From contig JAAFIR010000003.1 in the NCBI GenBank assembly GCA_013297885.1, positions 155,422-219,421 of the forward strand: 64,000 bases of DNA, read 5' to 3'. This DNA is from Leptospirales bacterium. Its GTDB lineage: Bacteria; Spirochaetota; Leptospiria; Leptospirales; Leptospiraceae. Both the position numbers and the translations under genes were made by a program. Positions 45,153 through 55,880 of this stretch are shown in pieces (the first letter of the stretch is position 1; each line of letters begins with the position of its first letter). The notes beneath the pieces were generated by a model. That model had not been told where the DNA came from, ran no database searches, and was given only the letters and a program-made list of their open reading frames with translations.

Positions 45153-46922
45153 GTGAAAGAAAAAATTTATTCAAAAGAAGTATTTAATCTAAATTTGAAA
45201 TTGGAATTACTTACTTATTTAGTTAATGTTCCTATTATAGCTTTGTTTTTGATTTTGGCGAATCAAATATATGATAATAAATTTTCTTCATTATTAATAG
45301 CTTTGATTTCAGGAATCTTATTTACTTTAGTTTTTACAATTACATTAAGAACAGTTGTATTCAATAATATTATTTATGCTGAACCAACTGAACAAAATAA
45401 GTCGAAATTTTTTGATTTACCATTTTTAGGAGGACTTATTGTAAATGTTCAATGGATACTTGGATTTGTAATCGTATTTACGGTTTATATTGCCTTAGAA
45501 AAATTTACTTTAAAATTATTAACTTCATTTACGTATGCATTTGTTATTCAAGTGATTAACAATTTTGCTTCTCATGCTTCCATTTCAGATAATTTTGCAG
45601 CAAAAATCATGACAACTGATAGATGGAGAAAAGTTCCAATCCTTAAATTTGAAAAACCTGTTTTATTGAGACAAAGAATTTTATTAACTAATTTTGGTTT
45701 TTCTATTTTACCTATTTCAACAATGTTTTATTTATTCTTAAATGGAAATTTTGCGAATCAAAATGATCCATATAAAGATTATATCATATATGGAATTTTC
45801 TTTCAGACATTTTTAATAGTATTACTTGGTTCATTGAATATTACGAATTCCATTTTAAAAAATGTTACTAATTTAAAAAAAGGTCTCGAAGAATTTAGAA
45901 ATGGAAATTTGCATTCTGATATTTCCATTATAGATAATGAAGAACTAGGTTTGATGGTATTTGATTTTAAAAAAGTTCAAGAAAAAATTGCTGAAACTTT
46001 ACAAAAAACAAACCAAACCATTTTAAAATTAAACCAAGTTTCATCAAATTTATCAAATAACTCCAGTTTGATTTTTAATGAGTCAACTAATTTGAATAAG
46101 CTTTCTGAAAATATGTCTGTGTCGATGAATCAATTTTATTCTAGTATTGAAAATTCTAGAAAGAATTCTACTGAACAAGTAGAGCTAACTAAAAAAAGTT
46201 TTGAATCATTAAATTTACTCAATCAAGAAATTATCAATAATTCGAAATCAGTTGAAGAGTCCAAAAAAATTTCTACAAAGTCTAGTTTGATTTCTTCTGA
46301 TGGATCTAAACTTGGAAAAGAATTAGAGCATTCTATTTCTGAAATCAAATTGGAATCAGATCAAATTAAAGAATATTCTTCAGTGATCGCTGAAATTTCT
46401 GAAAAAGTGGGACTACTTTCTTTAAATGCTTCCATTGAAGCTGCTCGTGCTGGAGAATTTGGAAGAGGGTTTGCTGTTGTTGCTGGGGAAATTTCCAAAC
46501 TTGGGGAAAGCACAACTGAAAATTCTAGTTTGATTGATAAAAAAATCAAAGAGCTAAGCAAATCTGTTTTAAAAGGTGTAGAAAAAATTAAAATTTTAAG
46601 TGAGAATTTTAAAAATATTGAAGAATCTTCCAACCAAACAAATGAATCTTTAATTTTAATTACAAATAATTTGAACCAAGAACTAAAATTAAAAGACAAA
46701 GTAAAGCAGAACATGGAAGAACTAGTTCAAAACTCAGATAATATTCTAAATTCAAGTGTAGAACAAAAAAAAGTAATTGAAGAATTTAACATAAATACCT
46801 CAAAAGTGAAACAAGCTTCAGAAAATTTATACAACTCCATAGATGAGCTACAAAATATTTCAAAAGAATTAAAATTAGATGCAGATGATTTAGTTAAACA
46901 AATTCAATTTTTTAAATTTTGA
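45153..46922 (+). CDS. methyl-accepting chemotaxis protein with polytopic membrane domain
   Basis: GTG at 45153 with AAGGGAG about 6 bp upstream gives 589 residues. A longer frame from TTG at 45087 lacks a ribosome site and would add an odd leader. Residues 15-245 contain about six membrane helices rather than two helices around a ligand domain, so sensing may be in the membrane or cytoplasmic. A HAMP-like segment ([13 protein letters not shown]) leads to the long coiled signalling domain. Its tip reads [34 protein letters not shown], which contacts CheA/CheW. No che genes are adjacent. Confidence 0.92.
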   Translation: MKEKIYSKEVFNLNLKLELLTYLVNVPIIALFLILANQIYDNKFSSLLIALISGILFTLVFTITLRTVVFNNIIYAEPTEQNKSKFFDLPFLGGLIVNVQWILGFVIVFTVYIALEKFTLKLLTSFTYAFVIQVINNFASHASISDNFAAKIMTTDRWRKVPILKFEKPVLLRQRILLTNFGFSILPISTMFYLFLNGNFANQNDPYKDYIIYGIFFQTFLIVLLGSLNITNSILKNVTNLKKGLEEFRNGNLHSDISIIDNEELGLMVFDFKKVQEKIAETLQKTNQTILKLNQVSSNLSNNSSLIFNESTNLNKLSENMSVSMNQFYSSIENSRKNSTEQVELTKKSFESLNLLNQEIINNSKSVEESKKISTKSSLISSDGSKLGKELEHSISEIKLESDQIKEYSSVIAEISEKVGLLSLNASIEAARAGEFGRGFAVVAGEISKLGESTTENSSLIDKKIKELSKSVLKGVEKIKILSENFKNIEESSNQTNESLILITNNLNQELKLKDKVKQNMEELVQNSDNILNSSVEQKKVIEEFNINTSKVKQASENLYNSIDELQNISKELKLDADDLVKQIQFFKF

Positions 46923-46997
46923 GTTTTAAGAATTTTTACTACAAAAAAACGAAGTGGACATATTTAAATTTTTTTTATAATTGATTTTCTTTAATTC

Positions 46998-47155
46998 AAG
47001 CAAAAGGGATTGAAGCGGAAATCCTTTTGTATAAATAAAGAAGATTTTTTTAATGAGAGGATTCAAAAGATTGAAGCAAAAAGCCCGGTTTTTTTCCACT
47101 AATTCAAACTGAAATCTTCGTATAATCAAAGTTAGGTGGAAAAAAATTTGCCCAA
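46998..47155 (-). repeat. structured intergenic repeat family copy after the photolyase gene
   Basis: On the minus strand the copy starts 3 bp after the photolyase stop with TTGGGCAAATTTTTTTCCACC and passes AACCGGGCTTTTTGCTTC. It has two CTTCAATC boxes separated by a CAAAAGG/CCTTTTG stem (47001-47007 with 47023-47029), and ends CGCTTCAATCCCTTTTG. Left end, centre and right end agree with the copies at 16700 and 63824. It occupies most of the gap between the chemotaxis receptor and the photolyase gene. Confidence 0.6.
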
Positions 47156-47157
47156 CC

Positions 47158-48654
47158 TTAAAATAAACTCTCAGATTTATTTTCCAACTTTTTTATATAG
47201 TCTAGATATTCCCCAAGTTTAAATTTTCTTTTAGTTGAGTCACTTGACATATATCGAAGCACGCCATGAACTGGTCTTTCGGGAAACCAAGGTCTATCAA
47301 ATAAACCAAAACACCATAAAATTCCAGTATATGAATTTGGGTTTCGTCCATCAAGTGCGTATTTATTATTTAATTCTTCCATTGTTTCAAATGCTTCTTG
47401 ATAAGTTTTTGACCATTCAATAATTTTTTTACCCCATAACATTCTCATATAGTTGTGCATTTTTCCAGTGATTACTAATTCTTTTTGAGCAGAGTTCCAT
47501 ATTGAATCATGTGTTTTTGCTTCTTCAAATTCTTTTTTTGAATACAAATACTCTCGTTTATCAGGAGTATGTTTTTTTAAATTTTCTTTTACCCAATTTG
47601 GTAAAGAATTTAGATCTTTATTAAATTCTTTTTTATTCCAAAAAAATAAATATCCAACATCTCTCCAAGTTAATAATTCATCTAAATAAGAATTAATGTT
47701 TTGATTTGTATGAAAAAAATTTTCGCGATCTCCTTTTGAATCTGTGTTCAAATTTTTTATCGTCCATTCATTTTTTGAATTAAAATTAAAAATTTCAGTT
47801 ATAATTTCATCAGTTGAAATATGACCAAAATGTAAATAAGGAGAAAGTGCCGAACCGGGAGTAATCTCAGGTGAATGTGGGTTTGATCGAAAGTCTTTGT
47901 AACGATTTAAATTTTTTTCTAAAAAAAGATTTAACTTATTTTTTGCTTCATTGTATCCACCATGAATCTCGACTTTTGGAACTTGATTTGTAAATTTAAG
48001 TTTTTGCATTACTTCAGAAATGTTTTTTTCAGTAGGAATAAAACTTTCGTAATTAAATTTTGATTTTTTCTTTGTTTGAAAAAAACTTATAACTTTTTTG
48101 GATTTATTTAAGTAAGCCTCTTCAAAATTTTTATGAATTCTTGTTCTAAGTCCTCTCGCTGTTGCTGAAACTTCTCCATATTTTGAAATGGGAATTATTG
48201 AATTTGAATCGACTGCAAATAATTTTACTCCAATTTGTTTTGCAAATTTTTCAATATGATTTGGAATTATAAAACATGGAAAATCATCAGTGATAACAGC
48301 ACATGCTTTTTTAGAAAAATCAATCAGTATATTTTTTGAAATTTCTTTATCTGTTTCTACATAAGAAAAATAATTTATTCCAAGTTCTTTTGCCTTTTCA
48401 TAATTATCTTTTATACCTTCCAAAATAAATTGGTGAATTCTTTCTGAGTTCCAAGGATAATTTGAACGAATTCCTTCAAATATAACTAATTCTTTTTTGT
48501 ATTTATGTGAAAGATGATTTGCATATTCTAAAGCATGATTATAATTTAATCTGCGGTAAGCTTGCATCCAATATAAAATATAATCATTTTCTTCAATTAT
48601 ATTTTTTTTATTAACTTCTCTAACTCGTGTTAAATTATATTCAGTAAATTCCAC
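47158..48654 (-). CDS. class II CPD photolyase
   Basis: This 498-residue flavoprotein of the class II cyclobutane-pyrimidine-dimer photolyase group uses blue light to split UV-induced dimers. The N-terminal antenna domain begins DYILYWMQAYRRLNYNHALEYA. The FAD domain carries SPYLHFGHIS, LDELLTWRDVGYLFFW, then the class II signature MHNYMRMLWGKKIIEW, YALDGRNPNSYTGILW and FDRPWFPERPVHGVLRYM. The start is GTG at 48654 (MEFTEYN), since no in-frame ATG is close. It lies 12 bp after the DUF1574-like gene's start-side neighbour and probably has its own promoter activity. Full length. Confidence 0.95.
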   Translation of the reverse strand: MEFTEYNLTRVREVNKKNIIEENDYILYWMQAYRRLNYNHALEYANHLSHKYKKELVIFEGIRSNYPWNSERIHQFILEGIKDNYEKAKELGINYFSYVETDKEISKNILIDFSKKACAVITDDFPCFIIPNHIEKFAKQIGVKLFAVDSNSIIPISKYGEVSATARGLRTRIHKNFEEAYLNKSKKVISFFQTKKKSKFNYESFIPTEKNISEVMQKLKFTNQVPKVEIHGGYNEAKNKLNLFLEKNLNRYKDFRSNPHSPEITPGSALSPYLHFGHISTDEIITEIFNFNSKNEWTIKNLNTDSKGDRENFFHTNQNINSYLDELLTWRDVGYLFFWNKKEFNKDLNSLPNWVKENLKKHTPDKREYLYSKKEFEEAKTHDSIWNSAQKELVITGKMHNYMRMLWGKKIIEWSKTYQEAFETMEELNNKYALDGRNPNSYTGILWCFGLFDRPWFPERPVHGVLRYMSSDSTKRKFKLGEYLDYIKKLENKSESLF

Positions 48655-48666
48655 ATAGATTAGACT

Positions 48667-49764
48667 TTATTTTTTAGTTATATCAATTATTTTCTCAATA
48701 ACTTCTGGAAAACAAGTTTTAGATAAATGGCTTATATCCATAAAATAATCACACTTAGTAATTTTTTCTCCTTCAAAATCTATAAATGGAATATTATATT
48801 CTTTTGATAAAAGGTGAATTTGCTCTAGCCAATTTTTTTCTGCTTTTATTGTAAACTTAGTTTTGTCTCTAAGAAGTTGATGAATTTTTGGTCTATATAA
48901 AACAAGTGGAATATTTTTTTCTCTTGCTTCTCGAACCATTTTTTTGAATAAATTAAATGAAGTTTCATCAATTTGAAAATTTTGATAAAATGAATTTACT
49001 ACCCAAGAATTATAATCTATATCTTCTTTTTTTCTTTGTTCAGTTTCAGTTCCTTCTTTAATTCCCAATTCCCAACTTTGATTTTTTGAATCTCCAGCAA
49101 AAGCTTTTTTTAATGCTAAAACAAAATCTAATGTCTCATCAACATTATCCTCTTTTTTATTTGTAAATAATCCTTTCCAATTGATCGTTGATTTATTTAA
49201 AACAAAAACCCAGTTGGAAATATATTCAATTTTATCTTTTAAGCTAAATTCGGAATAGGCTTCTTTAAAATCATCTAATTTAAAATCATAAATATCTTTT
49301 TTCTGTTTAAAAACAGAATTTTTATTAAATGAAATATGATTAATTTCAAGAACTATCATTCTTGGATTTTGATGAGTTTTAATATAATAATTATAAATTT
49401 GATAAATATGAATAAAAGGTGCTGCTTTGATACTCCAAGAAAAAACTGGAACGTTTGAAATTGATTCAGATTTTATAAAAGGATTTGATTTGTAAAAATT
49501 TTCTGATAAGTTTGCATATTCAGCCGATCTTGAAGTCCCAAAAAACATAATTGTATTGTTTTGAATTTTTTGTTTTGATAAAGCCAATTTTTTTGAATTT
49601 GATTCTAAATGTTCAGAATATAATTTTTCGTTAAATTGATTTAAGACATCGTAAGAGTTTAAATAATTTTTTACTAAAATTTTACGAACATTAGGTATCA
49701 AAAATATTTTATCAAAAATAAATAAAAATAAAAATAAATAAATTGGAAAAAGTTTCATTTTCAT
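48667..49764 (-). CDS. DUF1574-like membrane-anchored protein, partner of MBOAT acyltransferase
   Basis: This 365-residue protein has one N-terminal membrane anchor (LFPIYLFLFLFIFDKIFLI). It then has an SGNH/DltD-like fold with MFFGTSRSAEYANLSENF, NVPVFSWSIKAAPFIHIYQIYNYY, MIVLEINHIS and a C-terminal YFMDISHLSKTCFPEVIEKII where D and H could complete a catalytic set. This layout resembles the Leptospira DUF1574 group and DltD/AlgX-type partners of MBOAT proteins. ATG is used. It overlaps nothing but starts 1 bp after the MBOAT stop, so the pair is translationally linked and probably O-acylates a periplasmic polymer. Confidence 0.78.
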   Translation of the reverse strand: MKMKLFPIYLFLFLFIFDKIFLIPNVRKILVKNYLNSYDVLNQFNEKLYSEHLESNSKKLALSKQKIQNNTIMFFGTSRSAEYANLSENFYKSNPFIKSESISNVPVFSWSIKAAPFIHIYQIYNYYIKTHQNPRMIVLEINHISFNKNSVFKQKKDIYDFKLDDFKEAYSEFSLKDKIEYISNWVFVLNKSTINWKGLFTNKKEDNVDETLDFVLALKKAFAGDSKNQSWELGIKEGTETEQRKKEDIDYNSWVVNSFYQNFQIDETSFNLFKKMVREAREKNIPLVLYRPKIHQLLRDKTKFTIKAEKNWLEQIHLLSKEYNIPFIDFEGEKITKCDYFMDISHLSKTCFPEVIEKIIDITKK

Positions 49765-49765
49765 A

Positions 49766-51199
49766 TCAAAACTGGAAATAATAAAATTGAACTTGTCTAT
49801 TTGATAAACTACTAATTACAAACAACATAATTAATGAAGCCAATACCAAAATTTTAACTGGTGATTTAATTTTATCTTTTAACCAATTTGGTTTAAATTC
49901 TAAAAATTGTAAAATATAGAAAAATAAACTTAGGTAGATAAAACTTTCATAAACAATTTTTGCTTCATTGCTAGAACTGAGAGTAAAAAGTTTATTCCAA
50001 AAAATACTTACATCAGATAGATTTTGTACTCGAAAAATAAATGCGATAAAACAATAAAATAAATTTATAATTATAAAACGGAATATGAGAGCAAACTTAG
50101 TCCTACTCTCTTTCCAAAAATAAAATCGATCCAAAATCTGCCTCTCAATTGTTAAAGATAACCCAATTATCAATCCCCAAATTATAAAATTCCAATTTGC
50201 TCCATGCCAAAGTCCTCCAATTACCATTGTCAAAATCCCATTAAACTCTGTTCTAAATTTTGAACCTTTACTTCCACCCAAAGGAAAATAAATATAGTCC
50301 CTAAGAAAACTAGAAAGTGTAATATGCCATCTAGACCACATTTCTTTAAAACTTTGAGCAAAAGAAGGACCTGTAAAATTTTTTGCTAAATCAAAACCAA
50401 GTAAATTTCCGCAACCTCTAGCCATATCTGAATAACCTGAAAAATCACCCCAGAGTTGAAAATAAAATCCGAAAAAAGCACATAAATTAGCTTGCCATGA
50501 ATAAACTTGTGGATTCGAATAAACTGGATCGATTAAATAAGCTATAGAATCTGCTAATGCAATTTTTTTTAATAAACCAAAACCGATTAAACTTATTCCT
50601 GATATGATTTTTTCATCTTTTATTTTTGAAACAGGATTTTTTAATTGAGGTAAAAAATCATTTGCTCTTAAAATCGGTCCTGCTAATTGTTGTGGGAAAA
50701 ATAAAATAAAAACTGCAAAGTCTAAAAAATTTGCATTTTCAGAAATTTGGTTTTTATATTCATCAACAACAAAAGCAATAATTTGGAATGTATAAAAACT
50801 AATAGCAATTGGAAGTACAATTGGTATTTTTTCCATGACTTCTTTTTTAAAATTTGGATTGGATGTAAAAATTGAAACAATTTCTGCTCCAAAATAAAAA
50901 TATTTAAAAAATGCCAAATTACAAATATTCGCGATTATGATTATAGCGAAATAAATTTTTTTTAAATTATCATTTGAACTACGAATTAAAAGGATAAATA
51001 AATAATTTATACAAATTACTATTAAAAAATGAACTGTAAATTTTGGAATATTGGAATTAAAATTTAAATAATCCCAAGATGAATAAAATAAAATTGAACT
51101 AAAAAATAAAACTATTTTTTTAAACTTTACTGAAACTGAATGATAAACTATATAAACAAACAAAAAAAATATTAAAAATAAAAATGAATTAAATAACAT
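49766..51199 (-). CDS. MBOAT-family O-acyltransferase (AlgI/DltB-like)
   Basis: This 477-residue protein with about 10-12 membrane helices is of the AlgI type. Diagnostic elements are SYDxFQ-like FYTFQIIAFVVDEYK, FPQQLAGPILRANDFLPQL, GYSDMARGCGNLLG, MWSRWHITLSSFLRDYIYFP and GGLWHGANWNFIIWG with the catalytic His. These enzymes move acyl groups across the inner membrane to exopolysaccharide or wall polymer with a periplasmic partner. Here the DUF1574-like gene directly downstream is the obvious candidate. The acceptor polymer cannot be inferred. ATG start; it stands 45 bp from coaX. Confidence 0.92.
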   Translation of the reverse strand: MLFNSFLFLIFFLFVYIVYHSVSVKFKKIVLFFSSILFYSSWDYLNFNSNIPKFTVHFLIVICINYLFILLIRSSNDNLKKIYFAIIIIANICNLAFFKYFYFGAEIVSIFTSNPNFKKEVMEKIPIVLPIAISFYTFQIIAFVVDEYKNQISENANFLDFAVFILFFPQQLAGPILRANDFLPQLKNPVSKIKDEKIISGISLIGFGLLKKIALADSIAYLIDPVYSNPQVYSWQANLCAFFGFYFQLWGDFSGYSDMARGCGNLLGFDLAKNFTGPSFAQSFKEMWSRWHITLSSFLRDYIYFPLGGSKGSKFRTEFNGILTMVIGGLWHGANWNFIIWGLIIGLSLTIERQILDRFYFWKESRTKFALIFRFIIINLFYCFIAFIFRVQNLSDVSIFWNKLFTLSSSNEAKIVYESFIYLSLFFYILQFLEFKPNWLKDKIKSPVKILVLASLIMLFVISSLSNRQVQFYYFQF

Positions 51200-51244
51200 T
51201 GTTAATTATAAAAATGTATGTCCCAAAATTTATGAAAGAATTTT

Positions 51245-52033
51245 TTATCTATTCATCTCAAAAAGATATTTTAATCCTTTGAGAGTTAAAAGCGGGTCAA
51301 CAAAATCTATTAAATCTTTTCTAGAATTATGGATGGTTGTAATTAAACCACCTGTACCGATTACTTTGTAATCTTCACCAAAATTATTTTTAATTTCGTT
51401 TATAATTCCTTCTAAAAGCCCAATATAACCATAAAAAAAACCTGCTTGTAAAGATTCAATTGTTGAATCACCAATTAATTTTTTTGGAGTTTGAAAAACT
51501 ATTGGTGGAAGCTGGGCAGTATTTTTGATTAAAGAATCCATTGAAATTTTTAAACCAGGAGCGATTAATCCTCCTAAGTATTCATTTTTTTCGTTAATCA
51601 TACAGAATGTTGTTGCTGTTCCCATATCAATAATAATATTTTTTGAAGAAGGATAAAACTTTGTTACAGCAGCTGCATTTACTAATCTATCAGCTCCAAT
51701 TTCAAATGGTCTCGGATAATTAATCTTAAACGGTAAATTCATTTCAAAATTTACATTAATTGAATTTACTTTAAACCAATCTTCTAACATCCTAGAAACA
51801 ATTGGATTAAAACCAGGAACAACTGAGGAATAAATTGCATAACCGATTGAATCAGCATCAATGTTTTCTTCTTTAAAAAAACCCTTTAAAAAAACTCCTA
51901 ACTCATCAGATGTTCTATCTCTTCTTGTTACTGTGCGTTTATGGAATTTAGGATCTACTTCTTCAGGATGAAACACACCAAAAACTGTGTTTGTGTTCCC
52001 TACATCAATTACTAATAATAAATTTTTATTCAT
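51245..52033 (-). CDS. coaX: type III pantothenate kinase
   Basis: This 262-residue CoaX phosphorylates pantothenate in the first step of coenzyme A synthesis. The ASKHA-fold motifs are [16 protein letters not shown] (phosphate 1, D9), [16 protein letters not shown] and [14 protein letters not shown] (phosphate 2). [17 protein letters not shown] and TGGL near the C-terminus follow. Length is normal. It overlaps the end of birA by 8 bp. A birA-coaX pair is frequently seen in bacteria, both serving cofactor metabolism. Confidence 0.96.
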   Translation of the reverse strand: MNKNLLLVIDVGNTNTVFGVFHPEEVDPKFHKRTVTRRDRTSDELGVFLKGFFKEENIDADSIGYAIYSSVVPGFNPIVSRMLEDWFKVNSINVNFEMNLPFKINYPRPFEIGADRLVNAAAVTKFYPSSKNIIIDMGTATTFCMINEKNEYLGGLIAPGLKISMDSLIKNTAQLPPIVFQTPKKLIGDSTIESLQAGFFYGYIGLLEGIINEIKNNFGEDYKVIGTGGLITTIHNSRKDLIDFVDPLLTLKGLKYLFEMNR

Positions 52034-52769
52034 TTAAAATTCCAAAATTTGAATCGGAGTCCATTAAAGTATAAATTTTTTCTTCAGATAGAATTTTCAA
52101 AAATCCATTTTCATCAAACCCAAAAGATTTACCTTTTAAAATTTTGTTCTCTGAAAAAAATTTTACTGTTGCACCATTCATCAAAGATTCATAATATAAT
52201 TCATTAATGGCTGATTTAGTTTTTTTATCAGATATTAAAATTTCTTCTAATAAGTTAATTTCATCAACTAAATAATTTAAAATTTCATCTTGCTTTTCTT
52301 TACCAATTTCTTCTTCTGATAAAAAATTATATACAAACTCTTTTTCAGTCTTTATTCCTGTTAGATTAATTCCTATTCCAAGAATAAAAACAAATTTTGA
52401 ATCAATAATTTCTGTTTCAACTAAAATTCCAGCAATTTTATCCTTTCCAGAATAAATATCGTTTGGCCATTTTAATTTAATCTCTGATCTTTTAATAGGA
52501 AAAAAAGTTTTTAAAGTATTTACAACAGCTCTTCCTAAAAACAAGGGAAGCAAACTAATCGCAAAATCAGGTTTAAAAAAAGTAATTTTTCCAGAAAAAA
52601 TAATTTTTTCTGTCCCCAAATCTGACCAGTTTTTACCATTTCGACCTTTTCCATTAGTTTGGGAACTAGCTGTAACATAAGAACCAATTGGATAACGAGA
52701 AGATTTAATTTCCTCGTTAGTTGAAAAAACTTCTTCCAGAGATTTAAAATATTCTTTATTTAATAACAA
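52026..52769 (-). CDS. birA: biotin--[acetyl-CoA-carboxylase] ligase
   Basis: This 247-residue ligase attaches biotin to carboxyl-carrier proteins. The catalytic domain shows [14 protein letters not shown] (biotinyl-AMP loop, normally GRGRxGRxW), [20 protein letters not shown] with the catalytic Lys, and GIGINLTG. The N-terminal HTH repressor domain of bifunctional BirA is absent, so it is a group I enzyme without DNA binding. It begins with TTG at 52769, directly abutting the stop of the large phosphatase gene, and overlaps coaX by 8 bp. Confidence 0.94.
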   Translation of the reverse strand: MLLNKEYFKSLEEVFSTNEEIKSSRYPIGSYVTASSQTNGKGRNGKNWSDLGTEKIIFSGKITFFKPDFAISLLPLFLGRAVVNTLKTFFPIKRSEIKLKWPNDIYSGKDKIAGILVETEIIDSKFVFILGIGINLTGIKTEKEFVYNFLSEEEIGKEKQDEILNYLVDEINLLEEILISDKKTKSAINELYYESLMNGATVKFFSENKILKGKSFGFDENGFLKILSEEKIYTLMDSDSNFGILNE

Positions 52770-55700
52770 TTACACTGTTCCTAAAAATTGTAAAATTTTT
52801 TTTGCATTTTGATTTGTTGGTTCAATCTCTAAAGCTTTTTCTGAAAATTTTCTAGATTCAGAAAAATCACCAGTTAGTCTAAACAAATCAGAAAGATTTA
52901 CCAAGTTATTAACATTAGTTGGTTTTAATTCAAAAACTTTTTTTGAAGCTTCAAGTGATTCTAAATAGTTACCAAGTTTTTTCTGTGATAAGGAAAGGTA
53001 ATACCACATTTCTTCAGTGTCTGGGTCTTGTTGTAAATACTTGTTTAAAACATCAACTGCAGTTGAATAATCTTTTCCTTTAAAACTGATTAAACCTAAT
53101 AATTTATTTAATTTTTGATTATTTGGGTCTATAGAATAAGCACTTAATAATATTTCTAGTGCTTTAGAAACTTCCCCTTTTTGATAAAGAGTTTTACCTT
53201 CTTTGTAAAAATTAATTATGTTGGACCCAAAAATTTCATTTTTTTGGTTTTCAACTATTTCTAATTCTACTTTTTCTGAAAGGGTATCTGAAATAACTTT
53301 GCTTGAAACTACCTCATTTTTTTCTAATTCTGGTAAGTCAACTTGTGCTGACTCATCAACTTTACTTTCACCAAAAAATTCCATTTTTAAAATAGATAAA
53401 TCGTCAGTAATGTTTCCTTTTGCTAAAATTAATTCTTCGATTTGATAAATATCAGCTTTTGCTTCGTTTACGATTTTTAAAACTAATGTTTCATCATCAT
53501 TAATTGTTCTAACAGCTTCATTTGGTGTTAAATCAATATCGTCTCTACCATCCGAGGCTAATATTAATTTATCTCCTTCTGCAAATTGAAATTTTTGTAC
53601 AGCAAATTCAAATTCTGAATCAAGACCAAGCTTTCTTAAATTTAATCCGTCTTCTATAAAATTTGCAACTCCATCACGGTACAAAATACTAAATGGATGT
53701 TCTGCATTAAAGTAAAATCCCTCACCTGTTACATCATTTATTAAAAATACTGTTGCTGAAATAACCATTGTACCATTAAAAGATTTAAAAACAGAATTTA
53801 CTTCAAAATATAAATCTGTCAACCATTGCTCAGGAGTCATTTCAAGCACTCGTCCATTAGAAGCTGAACGAGACATGATAGAATTTATTACAACTCCCAT
53901 TACAAGAGACCCTCCAGCCCCTTGCATGGATTTACCCATTGCATCACCATTTAAAATCATGGTATATCGTGTATTTTTATTTGGTGTACCAAATCTTAAA
54001 TTCCCAGTTATACAGATATCTCCACCAAGATCTGCAGTTTTATTTCTAAACTCAAATTTCTTTTTTTGGTGAATGATAAAACTTGTTTCACAAATTTTTG
54101 ATTTATTTGCATTAAAAAAAAGTGGTTTTGCAAGTAGTGAAGTTAAAAAATAATCACCATCTTGTTGAACTTTTAGTTTTTGAACTTCTTCCATTTTTTC
54201 TTGAACTTCTCTAGTTCTTTCAGTAACTTTAGCTTCTAAATTATCAGCATAATCTTGAAGTTCTTTTCTTGCTTGTTTGATTGAACCAACCATTGAGTTA
54301 AAATTTCCGGTTAAAAAACCTATTTCATCTTGGACTTTAATTGGAACTTCGATATTTAAATCTCCGTTATTTACTTTTGTCACACCATCTAGTAAATCAT
54401 TTAAAGGTTTAACTAAACTTGATAAAAAAATACTTGGGAAAAAAATTAAAATAATAATTACAGTTGCTAAAATCACTAAAATGACTTTTAAAACATTTTT
54501 ATGAGTATGTTTTCTGTAACCCTCATAATTGAATCCTATCTCATATTTTAAATTTTCTACAATGAAATCATAATGAACAAAAAGTTTTCCAGCTTCCCTA
54601 TAAAGTCTATTTAATTCTATCGAGTTTTCTTTTTCTATATTTTTAAATTGTCTTGTTGTCTTATATTGATTAACTGCTTCTTCAAGTTCCTCATCTGAAG
54701 GAGGTTCTTTGGATAAATTTTTCTTTTTATCTTTATAAATTTTTGTTAAGCTTTCTTTAATGCCAATTTCTTTAAACTTATCAATACCTTTAGAAATTAA
54801 TTCTTGATTAAAACTATCAGGTGTTCTATTATATTCGATAGTATAACTTTTTTCAAAAATATCTGCTGAAGCAGGTTTTACCAAAATGTATTCTATCTCT
54901 TTTGGAAGTTTTTCATAATTTCTTTCTAAAATTGAATCTTTTGAACCTTGAATTTGAGCTTTACGTTCTGAATCATAATCGTCTTCACTAATATTAATTG
55001 TGATATTAGATACATAACCTAAAACTAAAATAGTTGTAACCAAGCTTACACCAACTAGTTTTACCATAAATGAAGTTGGTTCAGGAGAATTATTAAGGTA
55101 AGTTATAAAAATATAAAAACATGCTAACAATGTTAAATTAGCAAATAAAAACGCGTATAATTCATAACCCAGAATTCCATTTTTATTTAGTACATTACAA
55201 ACTGCTATTGAAAGTAGAACTAAAATAGATTTACTAAAACTTTGACATGAATGAGAATCTTTTCCGATGGGAATCAAAAACTTTACCCAACCAGTAATAA
55301 ATTTAAAAAAGATATAAACTGGGTATTTGATTATTGATGTTGGTTTAATTAAATATTTATTTAAAGATCCAGAATATTCTGAATATCTAATAGTTTTTCT
55401 AACAAAAACTATAAATGGGACTAATTGAGTAATTAAAATTACAATTGCCGTTCCCCCACCATAATCAAAATTATAAGTATGAGTATTAAATGAATAAATT
55501 TTTTCCATTGATAAAGTTTTAAAAATAAAATCTATTGAAGCAATTATTGCTGCTAAAAAAACTAAAAAGATTACAATTTTTGCTTCTTTTGGTCTATCAT
55601 TTCTTGGATAATAATAAGCAAAAGCTCCATAAGATGCATTAGCAAATAAAGTAAAACATACTGTTAAATATCGATGATAAGCTCCATTTGGATTAAAATT

Positions 55701-55874
55701 TGAATATCCAAAAAAATAACCAACTAGTAAAAAGCTAAAACCAATAAATGTACCAGTGAGCAATTTTGTTGGAATTGATTTTTCTTTTTTAAATAATAAA
55801 TAAATTCCTAAAACTAACAAAATAATTCCGGCAGCAAATACTCCAACAGAAAAAAAAGAAAATTGTATATTCAT
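52770..55874 (-). CDS. 7TM-type sensor PP2C/SpoIIE phosphatase with TPR tail (paralog 2)
   Basis: ATG at 55874, with AGGTG five bases upstream, gives 1034 residues. A GTG at 55880 sits inside that ribosome site and is unlikely. Residues 1-280 form about 7-8 membrane helices. A periplasmic domain follows (residues 290-460), then a helix and HAMP (NDLLDGVTKVNNGDLNIEVPI), and a short coiled coil. The PP2C phosphatase core has metal motifs ADLGGDICITGN and ILASDGRDDIDLTPNEA. A linker rich in Val/Glu leads to four TPRs at the C-terminus (KALEILLSAYSIDPNNQ, TAVDVLNKYLQQDPDT). Targets are probably anti-anti-sigma-type phosphoproteins; none is adjacent. Confidence 0.88.
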   Translation of the reverse strand: MNIQFSFFSVGVFAAGIILLVLGIYLLFKKEKSIPTKLLTGTFIGFSFLLVGYFFGYSNFNPNGAYHRYLTVCFTLFANASYGAFAYYYPRNDRPKEAKIVIFLVFLAAIIASIDFIFKTLSMEKIYSFNTHTYNFDYGGGTAIVILITQLVPFIVFVRKTIRYSEYSGSLNKYLIKPTSIIKYPVYIFFKFITGWVKFLIPIGKDSHSCQSFSKSILVLLSIAVCNVLNKNGILGYELYAFLFANLTLLACFYIFITYLNNSPEPTSFMVKLVGVSLVTTILVLGYVSNITINISEDDYDSERKAQIQGSKDSILERNYEKLPKEIEYILVKPASADIFEKSYTIEYNRTPDSFNQELISKGIDKFKEIGIKESLTKIYKDKKKNLSKEPPSDEELEEAVNQYKTTRQFKNIEKENSIELNRLYREAGKLFVHYDFIVENLKYEIGFNYEGYRKHTHKNVLKVILVILATVIIILIFFPSIFLSSLVKPLNDLLDGVTKVNNGDLNIEVPIKVQDEIGFLTGNFNSMVGSIKQARKELQDYADNLEAKVTERTREVQEKMEEVQKLKVQQDGDYFLTSLLAKPLFFNANKSKICETSFIIHQKKKFEFRNKTADLGGDICITGNLRFGTPNKNTRYTMILNGDAMGKSMQGAGGSLVMGVVINSIMSRSASNGRVLEMTPEQWLTDLYFEVNSVFKSFNGTMVISATVFLINDVTGEGFYFNAEHPFSILYRDGVANFIEDGLNLRKLGLDSEFEFAVQKFQFAEGDKLILASDGRDDIDLTPNEAVRTINDDETLVLKIVNEAKADIYQIEELILAKGNITDDLSILKMEFFGESKVDESAQVDLPELEKNEVVSSKVISDTLSEKVELEIVENQKNEIFGSNIINFYKEGKTLYQKGEVSKALEILLSAYSIDPNNQKLNKLLGLISFKGKDYSTAVDVLNKYLQQDPDTEEMWYYLSLSQKKLGNYLESLEASKKVFELKPTNVNNLVNLSDLFRLTGDFSESRKFSEKALEIEPTNQNAKKILQFLGTV

Positions 55875-55880
55875 ATTCAC

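Noticed and set aside
46998..47155. Possible CRISPR remnant because of repeated GGGATTGAAGC-like boxes
   Set aside because: Copies are scattered across the window, never in a regular repeat-spacer array, and no cas gene is present.
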